Source: an uncultured Bacteroidales bacterium (lineage in GTDB: Bacteria > Bacteroidota > Bacteroidia > Bacteroidales > Bacteroidaceae). From it: DNA of 64,000 bases. The position numbers and the translations under genes are program-made. The stretch spans positions 78,212 through 142,211 of the forward strand of contig CACWFV010000008.1 of NCBI GenBank assembly GCA_902760315.1, given 5' to 3'. The notes under the pieces were generated by a model, which was given only the letters and a program-made list of their open reading frames with translations, did not search any database and had not been told where the DNA came from. This document shows, one piece after another, positions 26,751 through 34,479 of this stretch (the stretch's first letter is position 1; each line of letters starts with the position of its first letter).

Positions 26751-27560
26751 ATGATGGACAATAATAATATAATAGGTAACCAAGCCCCCTCCCCTCGGGA
26801 GGGGAACGGGGTGGGTTCCAAAGTAGTCATCGAACTACAGAATGTGAAACGTTACTTCCAGGTAGGCTCTGAGACGGTGAAGGCGCTGCGTGGCGTTTCG
26901 TTTAAGATCTACGAGGGAGAGTTCGTCACCATTCAGGGCACGTCGGGCTCCGGCAAGTCCACTCTGCTCAACCAGCTGGGTTGTCTCGACACGCCCACCA
27001 GTGGCGAGTACCTGTTGGACGGCATCAGCGTGCGCAGCATGTCGAAGACACAACGCGCCCACCTGCGCAACAGGAAGATTGGTTTCGTATTCCAAAACTA
27101 CAACCTCTTGACAAAGACCACCGCCGTGGAGAACGTAGAATTGCCGCTGATGTACAACTCTGCCGTATCTGCTGAAGAGCGACACCAGCGTGCCGTAAAA
27201 GCGCTGGAGGCCGTGGGACTGGGAGACCGTCTGTACCACAAGTCCAACCAGATGTCGGGTGGCCAGATGCAACGCGTGGCCATCGCCCGTGCACTGGTCA
27301 ACGACCCCGCCGTCTTGCTGGCTGACGAGGCCACGGGTAACCTGGATACGCGTACATCATTCGAAATGCTGGTGCTGTTCCAGCAGTTGCACCGCCAGGG
27401 TCACACCATCATTTTCGTCACCCACAACCCTGAGATTGCCGAATACTCCAGCCGCAACATCAATCTGCGCGACGGCAAGATACGCGAGGACACCATCAAC
27501 GAAAACATCAAATCGGCAGCAGAGGCCCTGGCAGCACTGCCCAAACCCGTAGACGACTGA
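26751..27560 (+). CDS. MacB-like ABC transporter ATPase
   Basis: 269 residues if started at the ATG at 26,751. Walker A GTSGSGKST at about 63-71, signature SGGQMQRVAIARAL at about 168, Walker B VLLADEATGNLD at about 187, H-loop VTHNPE. The fold proper begins KVVIELQNVKRYF at residue 24; the preceding residues (NQAPSPREGNGVGS) are translated from REP-like element copy 2. A GTG at 26,811 could be an alternative start. It powers the permease encoded next, exporting macrolides, peptides or lipids in related systems; the substrate here is unknown. Confidence 0.92.
   Translation: MMDNNNIIGNQAPSPREGNGVGSKVVIELQNVKRYFQVGSETVKALRGVSFKIYEGEFVTIQGTSGSGKSTLLNQLGCLDTPTSGEYLLDGISVRSMSKTQRAHLRNRKIGFVFQNYNLLTKTTAVENVELPLMYNSAVSAEERHQRAVKALEAVGLGDRLYHKSNQMSGGQMQRVAIARALVNDPAVLLADEATGNLDTRTSFEMLVLFQQLHRQGHTIIFVTHNPEIAEYSSRNINLRDGKIREDTINENIKSAAEALAALPKPVDD
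26779..26817. repeat. REP-like element, copy 2, inside the ATPase N-terminus
   Basis: Inverted copy of the element at 26,701. The 38 bases between copies include the ATG at 26,751. Read in frame it supplies residues about 10-22 of the ATPase. Confidence 0.8.
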
Positions 27561-27564
27561 CCGT

Positions 27565-27616
27565 CGGAATACCGAAAATACCGGAATACCGAAACCACGG
27601 AATACCGGAATAACAG
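27565..27616. repeat. Short GGAATACCG repeats between ATPase and permease
   Basis: Four GGAATACC-type words (CGGAATACCGAAA, CGGAATAC) spaced 8-17 bp fill the 68-bp gap. Likely slippage-derived; no hairpin terminator. Confidence 0.6.
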
Positions 27617-27628
27617 AAAAAGAAAGAA

Positions 27629-28843
27629 ATGAATTTACTTAATCTCTTTAAAATCAGCATACGCGCCGTAGCCAACAACAAGATGCGCTCGTTCCTCTCC
27701 ATGTTGGGCATCATCATCGGTGTGGCGGCCGTCATCATCATGATGTCCATCGGACAAGGTTCCAAGGAGAGCATCCGTGCCGAACTGTCCACCATGGGTA
27801 CCAACCTGCTGACCATTAGGCCGGGAGCCGACATGCGTGGTGGCGTGCGCCAAGACCCGTCGGCCATGCAGACACTAAAGATGGCTGACTACGAGCGCAT
27901 ACTCCGCGAGAAGAAGTTTGTCACCAAGGTGTCGCCTGAGGTGACGGCCAGCGGCCAGGTCATCTACGGCAACAACAATACGACAACATCTATGTATGGT
28001 GAGTCGACGGAATATCTCGACATCAAGTTGTGGAGCGTTGAAGAGGGCGACTGCTTCACCGACGAAGACATCAAGAAAGCCGCCAAGGTATGTGTTGTCG
28101 GTACCACCATTGTCAAGGAACTGTTCGGAAAGACCGACCCCATCGGCAAGACCATTCGCTTCAAGTCCATCCCCATGCGCATCATTGGCGTGCTGAAGTC
28201 CAAAGGCTACAACTCGTGGGGTATGGACCAGGACAATGTCATCATCGCCCCCTACACGACGGTCATGAAGCGCATCAATGCCCAGACGTATTTCTCCAGC
28301 ATCGTCTGTTCGGCCATCACCGAGGAGTTGTCTGACGCTGCCATCGAGGAATTGACCCAGATACTGCGCAACAACCATAAGCTGAGCGGCGACGCGGCCG
28401 ACGACTTCACCATTCGCTCGCAAGCCGAGATGATGCAGACCATGTCGTCCACCATGGACACCGTCACCATCATCCTCGTTGTGGCGGCAGCCTTCTCGCT
28501 GCTCGTGGCCGGCATCGGCATCATGAACATCATGTTGGTCAGCGTCACCGAGCGTACCAAGGAGATAGGACTGCGCATGGCCGTGGGCGCCACAGGCCCC
28601 ATCATCTCGCTACAGTTCCTCATCGAGTCGGTACTCATCAGCGTCACCGGCGGACTGCTCGGCGTCATCGTAGGCGTCACGGCCAGCACGCTGGTATCCT
28701 CATTCGGCATGCCGTCCAGCGTGCCGGCATGGTCCATCTACGTGTCTTTCCTGGTCTGCGTATTCATCGGCGTACTGTTCGGTTACATTCCTGCCCAGAA
28801 AGCTGCCAACATGGATCCCATTGAAGCCATCCGCCATGAGTAA
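27629..28843 (+). CDS. MacB-like ABC transporter permease
   Basis: 404 residues, FtsX/MacB fold: one N-terminal helix (FLSMLGIIIGVAAVIIMMSIG), a large periplasmic domain (about 45-270), and three C-terminal helices (VTIILVVAAAFSLLVAGIGIMNIMLVS, LIESVLISVTGGLLGVIVG, WSIYVSFLVCVFIGVLFGYI). The ERTKEIGLRMAVGA motif contacts the ATPase. ATPase and permease are separate genes here, unlike E. coli MacB. Its end overlaps the sensor kinase start by 8 bp, tying the pump to its probable regulator. Confidence 0.93.
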   Translation: MNLLNLFKISIRAVANNKMRSFLSMLGIIIGVAAVIIMMSIGQGSKESIRAELSTMGTNLLTIRPGADMRGGVRQDPSAMQTLKMADYERILREKKFVTKVSPEVTASGQVIYGNNNTTTSMYGESTEYLDIKLWSVEEGDCFTDEDIKKAAKVCVVGTTIVKELFGKTDPIGKTIRFKSIPMRIIGVLKSKGYNSWGMDQDNVIIAPYTTVMKRINAQTYFSSIVCSAITEELSDAAIEELTQILRNNHKLSGDAADDFTIRSQAEMMQTMSSTMDTVTIILVVAAAFSLLVAGIGIMNIMLVSVTERTKEIGLRMAVGATGPIISLQFLIESVLISVTGGLLGVIVGVTASTLVSSFGMPSSVPAWSIYVSFLVCVFIGVLFGYIPAQKAANMDPIEAIRHE

Positions 28844-29885
28844 GATTGTCTACTCCATGAACAAGCACATAGCCCTGGCTTGTCACTTCACCTTCTGGGC
28901 CTACATGTTCCTCTCGCCACTGACCTACTGGCGCGGAACAGGCATCACCCTGCCCCACTACCTGCTGACGTGCATGCAGCCACTGGTGCTACTGATAGTG
29001 TTCTACCTGAACTACTTCTATCTGACGCCCAAGTTCTTCGTGGCCGGCAAGCATCGCTACGACCTGCTCGTCAACGTCATTCTGGTAACCGTGCTGGGCA
29101 CCTTCCTACACTACTGGATGAACTGGGCCAACACGCTCTACATGCCCTACCACTACATGAACCATCAGGACACGCTGGGCACCATCTCCTACATACTCCG
29201 TGACAGCCTCAACCTGGCCGTCTTCGGAGCAGGCGCCACGGCGCTGGCCCTGGCTCGCCGCTGGGTGACGGCCGATCAGCGCCTGAAGGAACTGGAGGCT
29301 GCGCGTGCGCAGGCCGAACTGCGCAACCTCCGCAACCAAATCAACCCCCACTTCCTGCTCAACACGCTGAACAACATCTATGCCCTGACGGTCTTCGACA
29401 CGCAGAAAGCGCAAGAGACCATTCAGGAACTATCAAAGATGCTGCGGCATATTCTCTATGACTATCAGCAGTCCACCATTGCCATTGCCGACGAGGTAGA
29501 TTTTCTGGAGAACTATGTCAAACTGATGCGCATCCGGCTGCCTCAGTCGGTAGACATCCGCTTCGACACTGACATCCGGGACAGCAATATCCAGATAGCC
29601 CCCATGGTGCTCATCTCGCTCATCGAGAATGCCTTCAAGCACGGCATCAGCCCTACGGAGCCTTCTTTTATTCACATCAACATCTCAGCAACGCCGCAAA
29701 CCATCGTCTGCCACATCGAAAACTCCAACCACCCCAAGACGGCCGACGACCACAGCGGCCACGGCATCGGACTGCGACAGGTGCAGCAACGACTGGAGCT
29801 GGCCTACCCAGGCAGACATACCTGGCAGCACGGCACCATTGAGAACGCAACCATTTATTATTCAATTATTACCATCCAATTATGA
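28836..29885 (+). CDS. LytS/YesM-type sensor histidine kinase
   Basis: 349 residues from the ATG at 28,836, which overlaps the permease stop (ATGAGTAA). Four hydrophobic segments in the first 130 residues form the membrane sensor; a short coiled coil leads to the His_kinase domain with the phospho-acceptor in NQINPHFLLNTLNNIY at about 168-182, and a C-terminal ATPase domain (LIENAFKHGI N-box, GHGIGLRQVQQRL G2). There is no periplasmic domain, so it likely senses within the membrane. The partner regulator follows with a 4-bp ATGA overlap. Confidence 0.93.
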   Translation: MSKIVYSMNKHIALACHFTFWAYMFLSPLTYWRGTGITLPHYLLTCMQPLVLLIVFYLNYFYLTPKFFVAGKHRYDLLVNVILVTVLGTFLHYWMNWANTLYMPYHYMNHQDTLGTISYILRDSLNLAVFGAGATALALARRWVTADQRLKELEAARAQAELRNLRNQINPHFLLNTLNNIYALTVFDTQKAQETIQELSKMLRHILYDYQQSTIAIADEVDFLENYVKLMRIRLPQSVDIRFDTDIRDSNIQIAPMVLISLIENAFKHGISPTEPSFIHINISATPQTIVCHIENSNHPKTADDHSGHGIGLRQVQQRLELAYPGRHTWQHGTIENATIYYSIITIQL

Positions 29886-30592
29886 TTATCAATTGCGCCA
29901 TTATTGACGACGAACCTTTAGCAGCGGGACTGCTGAAGAGCTATGCAGAAAAAACACCCTTTCTGAACCTTACAGGAACATACGGCAGCGCCGTAGAAGC
30001 CATGCGCGACCTGCGCATCAACCCGGTCCACCTGCTGTTCCTCGACATACAAATGCCCGAACTCTCCGGCATCGAATTTGCCAAAATCCTGCCACCCGAC
30101 ACCAAGGTCATCTTTACCACCGCCTTCAAGCAGTATGCCGTCGAGGGCTACAAGGTGTCGGCACTGGACTATCTGATGAAGCCCGTCAGCTACGAGGACT
30201 TCCTCAAGGCTGCCAACAAAGCACTCGACTGGTTCTGCATCGTGCAAAAGAAGCGCACCTACGCTGCTGACCGCTTCATGTATGTCAAAAGCGACTATAA
30301 ACTGGTACGCGTGGCCCTCGACGACATCCTCTATATTGAAGGTCTGAAGGACTACATCAGCATCTGTCTGACCAACGGAGAGAAGATTGCGAGCCTGATG
30401 AACATGAAGAAAATAGAGGACTACCTGCCCCGTCCCGAATTTCTGCGCACCCACCGCTCCTACATTGTCCACATGGCCAAGGTAGAAACCATCGAGCGTT
30501 TCCGCATCGTCTTCGGCGACCAATATCTACCCATCTCTGACAGTTACAAGGAAGACGTACAACAATATTTCGACTCCCACACGCTGGCATAA
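29882..30592 (+). CDS. LytTR-family response regulator
   Basis: 236 residues: receiver domain (about 1-120) with acidic pair IIDDEP, phospho-aspartate in LLFLDIQMPE at about 55, Thr in IFTTAFK and Lys in YLMKPVSYE; then a LytTR DNA-binding domain (about 140-235; FMYVKSDYKLVRV, FLRTHRSYIVHM). Translationally coupled to the kinase. It probably controls the upstream efflux operon, in which it is encoded, but no LytTR direct-repeat site was identified. Confidence 0.93.
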   Translation: MIINCAIIDDEPLAAGLLKSYAEKTPFLNLTGTYGSAVEAMRDLRINPVHLLFLDIQMPELSGIEFAKILPPDTKVIFTTAFKQYAVEGYKVSALDYLMKPVSYEDFLKAANKALDWFCIVQKKRTYAADRFMYVKSDYKLVRVALDDILYIEGLKDYISICLTNGEKIASLMNMKKIEDYLPRPEFLRTHRSYIVHMAKVETIERFRIVFGDQYLPISDSYKEDVQQYFDSHTLA

Positions 30593-30632
30593 GCAAGGGA
30601 AATACGTTTCATCAAAAAAAATTGCAACCACT

Positions 30633-31550
30633 ATGGACCAGACAACCAACGACATACTACTGAAGAATGTCACCCAGCTCTCCAAGCTCACCGAGCAGGA
30701 GGTTGGCATGATGCCTGCTACCGTGGCTCCACTGCCATCAGTGGAACAGGTCAAGCAAATCGTGGCCATCGTCAAGAAAATTATCTTTCCGGACTACTTC
30801 AACCAGCGCCAGCCCGACGAGACGCTACGCTCCTATACCATTGGCGTACACATGGAGGAGCTGCACCGCCTGCTCACTAAGCAGATAGCCCACGGACTGC
30901 AATTCTGCGAGGATTGCGAGTGCATCAAAAGCAAGCAGCAGGTTTACCAAGAGGCCGAGCGGCTGTCGCTGCAGTTCATCGACTCGCTGCCCGACATGAA
31001 ACGCGTGCTCTACACCGACATCCAGGCCATGTTCGACAACGACCCCGCCGCGCCCAACTACGGTGAGGTTATCTTCTGCTACCCCGTGGTCAACGCCATG
31101 ACGCACTACCGCATAGCCCACCGCCTGCACCAGCTGAAGGTCCCCGTCATTCCGCGCATCATCACCGAGCAGGCTCACTCCAAGACGGGCATCGACATCC
31201 ACCCCGGCGCCACCATTGGCGAGTATTTCGCCATCGACCACGGCACGGGTGTCGTCATCGGCGAGACCACCATCATCGGCAACCACGTCACCCTCTATCA
31301 AGGTGTCACCCTGGGTGCCAAGAGCTTTAAGTACGACGCCGACGGCAACATGCTCAACGTGCCGCGCCACCCCATCATCGAGGACCACGTCACCATCTAC
31401 TCCAACGCCTCCGTTCTGGGCCGCATCACCATTGGCCACCACTCCACCATCGGTGGCAACATCTGGCTGACACACAGCGTGCCACCCAACTCGCGCATTC
31501 TGCAGTCCAAGGCTGTCGACGCCTCCTACGACGGCGGCTTGGGCATCTGA
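30633..31550 (+). CDS. cysE: Serine O-acetyltransferase
   Basis: 305 residues; the first step of cysteine synthesis from serine with acetyl-CoA. The N-terminal helical part (about 1-180) precedes a left-handed beta-helix of hexapeptide repeats (IDIHPGATIGEYFAIDHG, VVIGETTIIGNHVTLYQGV, ASVLGRITIGHHSTIGGN). The catalytic Asp-His pair is in FAIDHGTGVVIGE. Its long N-terminal domain is like the EpsC type. It lies 40 bp after the response regulator and may be read from its own weak promoter. Hairpin at 31,597 terminates it. Confidence 0.93.
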   Translation: MDQTTNDILLKNVTQLSKLTEQEVGMMPATVAPLPSVEQVKQIVAIVKKIIFPDYFNQRQPDETLRSYTIGVHMEELHRLLTKQIAHGLQFCEDCECIKSKQQVYQEAERLSLQFIDSLPDMKRVLYTDIQAMFDNDPAAPNYGEVIFCYPVVNAMTHYRIAHRLHQLKVPVIPRIITEQAHSKTGIDIHPGATIGEYFAIDHGTGVVIGETTIIGNHVTLYQGVTLGAKSFKYDADGNMLNVPRHPIIEDHVTIYSNASVLGRITIGHHSTIGGNIWLTHSVPPNSRILQSKAVDASYDGGLGI

Positions 31551-31596
31551 CGCGTGGACCATCGAGACGGACAAAGAGACGTTTAGAAACAGCAAG

Positions 31597-31620
31597 AGAG
31601 AGGGCAGGCGCCCCCTCTCT
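31597..31620. terminator. Terminator between cysE and msrA
   Basis: AGAGAGGG (31,597-31,604) pairs with CCCTCTCT (31,613-31,620), followed by TTGTTTTATC. The genes are convergent. Confidence 0.8.
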
Positions 31621-31625
31621 TTGTT

Positions 31626-32150
31626 TTATCGCTTTCTGTCCTTTGCCTGTCGTGCAAAGTCGAAGAGCGACTGTGGCAGATGGCAATACCCGGTAGGATT
31701 CTTGTCGAGATAGTCTTGGTGGTACTCCTCGGCTGTGTAGAAACGCTCCAGCGGCTGTCGCTCCACTACCAGCGGCTCGTCGTAGCGTTGCTGCTCGTCG
31801 TCGTATACTTGGTTAATAACCGTCAGGTCGGCAGCGTCGGTGTAGTAGATGCCCGTACGATAGCGGGTACCCTCGTCGTGGCCCTGCTTGTTCAGACTCG
31901 TGGGGTCGATGGCCTTGAAAAACATGCGCAACAGGAAGTCGAGACTCACCACATCGGGCGCATATCTCACATGCACCGTCTCGGCATATCCCGTCTCGTC
32001 GGTATACACCTCTTTATACGTCGGGTTCTCCGTGTGTCCGTTGGCAAAGCCTACCTCGGTCTCCACCACGCCCTCAATCTGTTTAAAGTAATGTTCCGTC
32101 CCCCAGAAGCAGCCTCCTGCGAGGTAAATGTCTTTTGTTGTCATTGTCAT
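31626..32150 (-). CDS. msrA: Peptide-methionine (S)-S-oxide reductase
   Basis: 174 residues; repairs oxidised methionine in proteins using thioredoxin. The catalytic cysteine is in LAGGCFWGTEHYF near residue 14; also GFANGHTENPTYKEVYTD, GYAETVHVRY and GIYYTDAADL. It is cytoplasmic with no signal peptide. There is no fused MsrB domain. Confidence 0.95.
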   Translation of the reverse strand: MTMTTKDIYLAGGCFWGTEHYFKQIEGVVETEVGFANGHTENPTYKEVYTDETGYAETVHVRYAPDVVSLDFLLRMFFKAIDPTSLNKQGHDEGTRYRTGIYYTDAADLTVINQVYDDEQQRYDEPLVVERQPLERFYTAEEYHQDYLDKNPTGYCHLPQSLFDFARQAKDRKR

Positions 32151-32239
32151 TGTCGTTTTCTATTAAATCTAGTTGTATAAGCTGAATTTTTTGCAAAATC
32201 AGCTAGATACGTAGCCAAATCAGCCTCACCAGCACGGAG

Positions 32240-32737
32240 CTATGGCTTCACGGCCTTGGGCGTCCAGTTCTTGAAGAAGCGTAGTACCTTCTCTTGATGA
32301 TAGCCCTGCCCTTCCTCCAAGAAGCTGGAATCCTGGATATGGATGACCTTTCCTTCCTCATCAAGCACGACAAACACGGGGAATCCGAAACGGCCACAGT
32401 TGTCCAGACGCTTCATCAGGGCTGCGGCCTGCTGCTGTTGCAACTCACCTCCAGAGCGGCGAGGGTTGTAGTTCACATGGACATACTCGAAGTTCTCGCT
32501 GATAACCTTGCTGATGGTGGTGTCGTTCGTGATGAAGTCGGCAAAGCGCAAGCACCAAGGACACCAGTTGCCGCCCACTTGACAGACGACGAACTTGCCC
32601 TCAGTACGGGCTTTCGCAACGGCCTGGTCTATCTGCTCAATGGGGTTGATGGTCTCGTCGTATACCTTTTTCAAGCCCTGCGCATTTGCCGTCACGACAA
32701 GGAGGGCTGTTAATAGCGTGAGAAAAAATTTCTTCAT
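32240..32737 (-). CDS. Secreted thioredoxin-like protein
   Basis: 165 residues with a signal peptide (MKKFFLTLLTALLVVTANAQ). Thioredoxin-fold region with redox motif NWCPWCLRFADF at about 57-68 (CPWC, unlike the usual CGPC) and the cis-proline region GRFGFPVFVVLDEEG at about 117-131. It resembles DUF255/thioredoxin_7-like proteins that act in periplasmic disulfide chemistry. The partner is unknown. Its promoter region contains the remnant of an AraC regulator. Confidence 0.88.
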   Translation of the reverse strand: MKKFFLTLLTALLVVTANAQGLKKVYDETINPIEQIDQAVAKARTEGKFVVCQVGGNWCPWCLRFADFITNDTTISKVISENFEYVHVNYNPRRSGGELQQQQAAALMKRLDNCGRFGFPVFVVLDEEGKVIHIQDSSFLEEGQGYHQEKVLRFFKNWTPKAVKP

Positions 32738-32764
32738 ATCAATCTATGGGTTATTTTGTGATTA

Positions 32765-32888
32765 TTATTCCTTGATAAATTCCGATGGTGTTTGGCCGAA
32801 ATGTTTCTTGAACTGGCGGGTGCAGCTCTGGCGCACCGATGTAGCGGGCATAGTCGTTGACGTTATGAACACGCAGAATCTTCTCCAT
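32765..32888 (-). pseudogene. AraC-family regulator remnant (internal deletion)
   Basis: The frame from the ATG at 32,888 begins MEKILRVHNVNDYARYIGAP, typical of the N-terminus of Bacteroidetes AraC-type regulators. A second frame (CTRQFKKHFGQTPSEFIKE then stop at 32,765) is the classic C-terminal end of the AraC DNA-binding domain. They meet at TGCACCCG around 32,817-32,824, so roughly 250 codons have been lost and the join is out of frame. No function is expected. Confidence 0.8.
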
Positions 32889-33071
32889 GTTGTGAGATTT
32901 GTGTGCAAAGTTACAATTTTTCTGCCTTAAATGAACAAATATCATAAAAAAGATGAGTCCAACGGACAACAATGTGTCGAGATAGCTGAATCGAGCCTCT
33001 CGGCAAAGGACAACGTACAGTCGAAAGCCGTCATCACCTTCAGCAGCACTTCCCAAAAACGTGAATTCTTC

Positions 33072-33118
33072 ATACCCTCTTACCTCTTAATTCTTACCTC
33101 TTACCTCTTACCTCTTAA
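33072..33118. repeat. Short tandem TACCTCT repeat
   Basis: Five copies of TACC(C)TCT, mostly with a 7-bp period and one longer spacer. Confidence 0.7.
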
Positions 33119-33140
33119 CAATGTTTCCCTGCGCTTTTAA

Positions 33141-33178
33141 AAGCCCCCTCCCAGCCGGGAGGGGGTTGGGGGTGGGTT
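33141..33178. repeat. REP-like element, copy 3
   Basis: AAGCCCCCTCCC...GGGAGGGGG...GGGTGGGTT, same class and orientation as copy 2 at 26,779; lies 10 bp beyond the stop of the HU-like gene and may act as its terminator. Confidence 0.75.
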
Positions 33179-33187
33179 GTTGGGTTT

Positions 33188-33619
33188 TTAGGGCTGCTCC
33201 TTCACTACCGTGTTCAGCGGCAGCTCCTCGACCTTGCAGTTCTGCAGGAACTGCTTCTGGCGGTTGCCGGCGGAGTCGGTGGTGCGCTCCGGGGTGAAGA
33301 CGACGTGCAGTCCGGTGACGTTCTCGGCCACGGTGAACTTGTCGGCAGAAGCGGCACCCTTACACTCGATGCCGATCTTGAACGAGCCGAAGCCATCCAG
33401 CTTGACGCGCTTGGAGTCTTGCATCTGGTCGCGCATGACCTCGACCATCTCTTCGATGACGGCCATCACGTCGGAGCGCTTGACGGTACAGTTGCGCTGG
33501 ATGATTTCCGACAGCTGGCGGGTGTTGATGACTGCGGTGGGCACGGCGCGGGCGTACCACTTGCCGGAGCGCTTCGTTCCGGTCGACTTGTCCTGATGCA
33601 AACGATAAAATACTGACAT
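33188..33619 (-). CDS. HU-related DNA-binding protein
   Basis: 143 residues. Belongs to the Bacteroidetes HU-related family, with a short N-terminal extension (MSVFYRLHQDKSTG) and a basic segment (GKWYARAV) before the HU fold (about 30-125): TRQLSEIIQRNCTVKRSDVMAVIEEM dimer helices, then KRVKLDGFGSFKIGIECKG leading into the DNA-binding arm. These proteins often sit near VirE-N/DUF3987 genes in Bacteroides; here such genes lie 15 kb away beyond the defence island. The message has a leader of nearly 200 nt with degenerate repeats. Confidence 0.87.
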   Translation of the reverse strand: MSVFYRLHQDKSTGTKRSGKWYARAVPTAVINTRQLSEIIQRNCTVKRSDVMAVIEEMVEVMRDQMQDSKRVKLDGFGSFKIGIECKGAASADKFTVAENVTGLHVVFTPERTTDSAGNRQKQFLQNCKVEELPLNTVVKEQP

Positions 33620-33671
33620 AACTAGTAATTTTTTAAATGGTTAATGATTTGGTTGTTTATTCTCTGTCTTG

Positions 33672-33817
33672 TCAGCCTTCCCGCTGGATTTACCAGCCTT
33701 GTAAGGCTTCCTTATCAGGCTTACAACTGCTGCTTATTAGGCTTGCCCGCACGCGTATCAGGCTGGCTTTTCAGCGTATCAGCTGTATTTCTGATTGACA
33801 TGTATTTCTGATTGACA
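33672..33817. repeat. Degenerate 21-22-bp repeats in the HU-gene leader
   Basis: Units beginning TTACCAGCC, TTATCAGGC, TTATTAGGC, TATCAGGCTGG and TATCAGCTG are spaced 21-22 bp between 33,690 and 33,790. They are followed by an exact 17-bp tandem duplication (33,784-33,800 and 33,801-33,817). Confidence 0.65.
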
Positions 33818-33820
33818 ATA

Positions 33821-33828
33821 CAAAAGTA
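33821..33828 (-). promoter_or_regulatory. -7 promoter element for the HU-like gene
   Basis: Minus-strand TACTTTTG. Transcription from here would give a leader of about 195 nt across the repeats at 33,672-33,817. Confidence 0.55.
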
Positions 33829-33970
33829 CGAAAAAATGCCGAGGCGCGCAAATTTTCAGTCCAAAATCCGCCATTTTTGAGGGGTATTTCCCGCCCTAAT
33901 TTTCACGAAAAATCCGAGGTCGCTCCTGCGAGGGTTTTGCTACCTGATACCACACACTTATTCGGGGCTC

Positions 33971-34173
33971 GAACTGGACAAATGGATTATGGACTATGGA
34001 CGTTTTGGTGATTTTCAATTGCGCAGACGCTTATAGCAAATATAATATAATATTATAATATTATATTATATTTGAATAATAATTATTATAATTATAATTT
34101 CCCCTCCTTTCTTCCCGTTTTCCACTTAATTTTTAGGAAAACGTCCATAGTCCATAGTCCAGATGTCCAGTTT
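33971..34173. mobile_element. MITE-like inverted-repeat element
   Basis: Arms at 33,971-34,006 and 34,138-34,173 are about 36 bp with four or five mismatches when one is reversed and complemented (core GGACTATGGACGTTTT / AAAACGTCCATAGTCC is perfect). The inside is extremely AT-rich with a palindromic AATATTATAATATT-type tract near 34,040-34,075. No ORF inside and no clear target-site duplication; the mobile-element label is an inference. Confidence 0.45.
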
Positions 34174-34208
34174 CAACAAATAAAAACACCTTATTTATTT
34201 TGTTATAT

Positions 34209-34241
34209 TCCAAATCTTTTCTCGAAAATCTTGCTGTTGTA
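34209..34241 (+). repeat. Direct repeat B, left copy
   Basis: 33 bp identical to 35,341-35,373 (core CTTTTCTCGAAAATCTTGC). Confidence 0.9.
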
Positions 34242-34255
34242 CAAAGATGAAACAG

Positions 34256-34355
34256 GATTGCATCGCCACACTCTGTTAGAGAGAAGGTTTAGCTCGACGG
34301 CCCGATTGCAACGCCACACTTCGCACCTTTAGGTCGAAGAAGGGGAAAGTCAACC
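34256..34355 (+). repeat. Island border repeat R1
   Basis: Shares GATTGCA-GCCACACTCTG, GAGAAGGTTT-GCTCGACGGCCCGA and AGGGGAAAGTCAACC with R2 at 46,707-46,775. R1 carries an extra block of about 35 bp (34,304-34,340) that itself begins GATTGCAACGCCACACT. Confidence 0.8.
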
Positions 34356-34384
34356 AGTCCCTCGCGTTCGTAGTATTCTGTTTA

Positions 34385-34439
34385 CATACACTCAGCGAGG
34401 TATTTCATGAAAATATCTCGCTGATTTCTTTTTTGTTTC
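34385..34439 (+). repeat. Direct repeat A, left copy (terminator-like)
   Basis: 55 bp, one mismatch from 35,288-35,342. It contains the imperfect palindrome GCGAGGTATTTC/GAAAATATCTCGC (34,395-34,421) followed by TTTCTTTTTTGTTT, as in a terminator. Confidence 0.9.
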
Positions 34440-34451
34440 AAGAATTATAAT

Positions 34452-34459
34452 TATCTTTG
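34452..34459 (+). promoter_or_regulatory. -7 promoter element for the kinase-like gene
   Basis: TATCTTTG, 20 bases before the ATG at 34,480 and between repeat A and the gene. Confidence 0.6.
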
Positions 34460-34479
34460 CAGCAATAAAGAAGTAAACA

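Larger units (their letters stand above)
33829..34451. other. Gene-free left border of the accessory island
   Basis: No supported gene. It holds the inverted-repeat element (33,971-34,173), the 33-bp repeat B (34,209-34,241), border repeat R1 (34,256-34,355) and the 55-bp repeat A (34,385-34,439). Confidence 0.6.
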
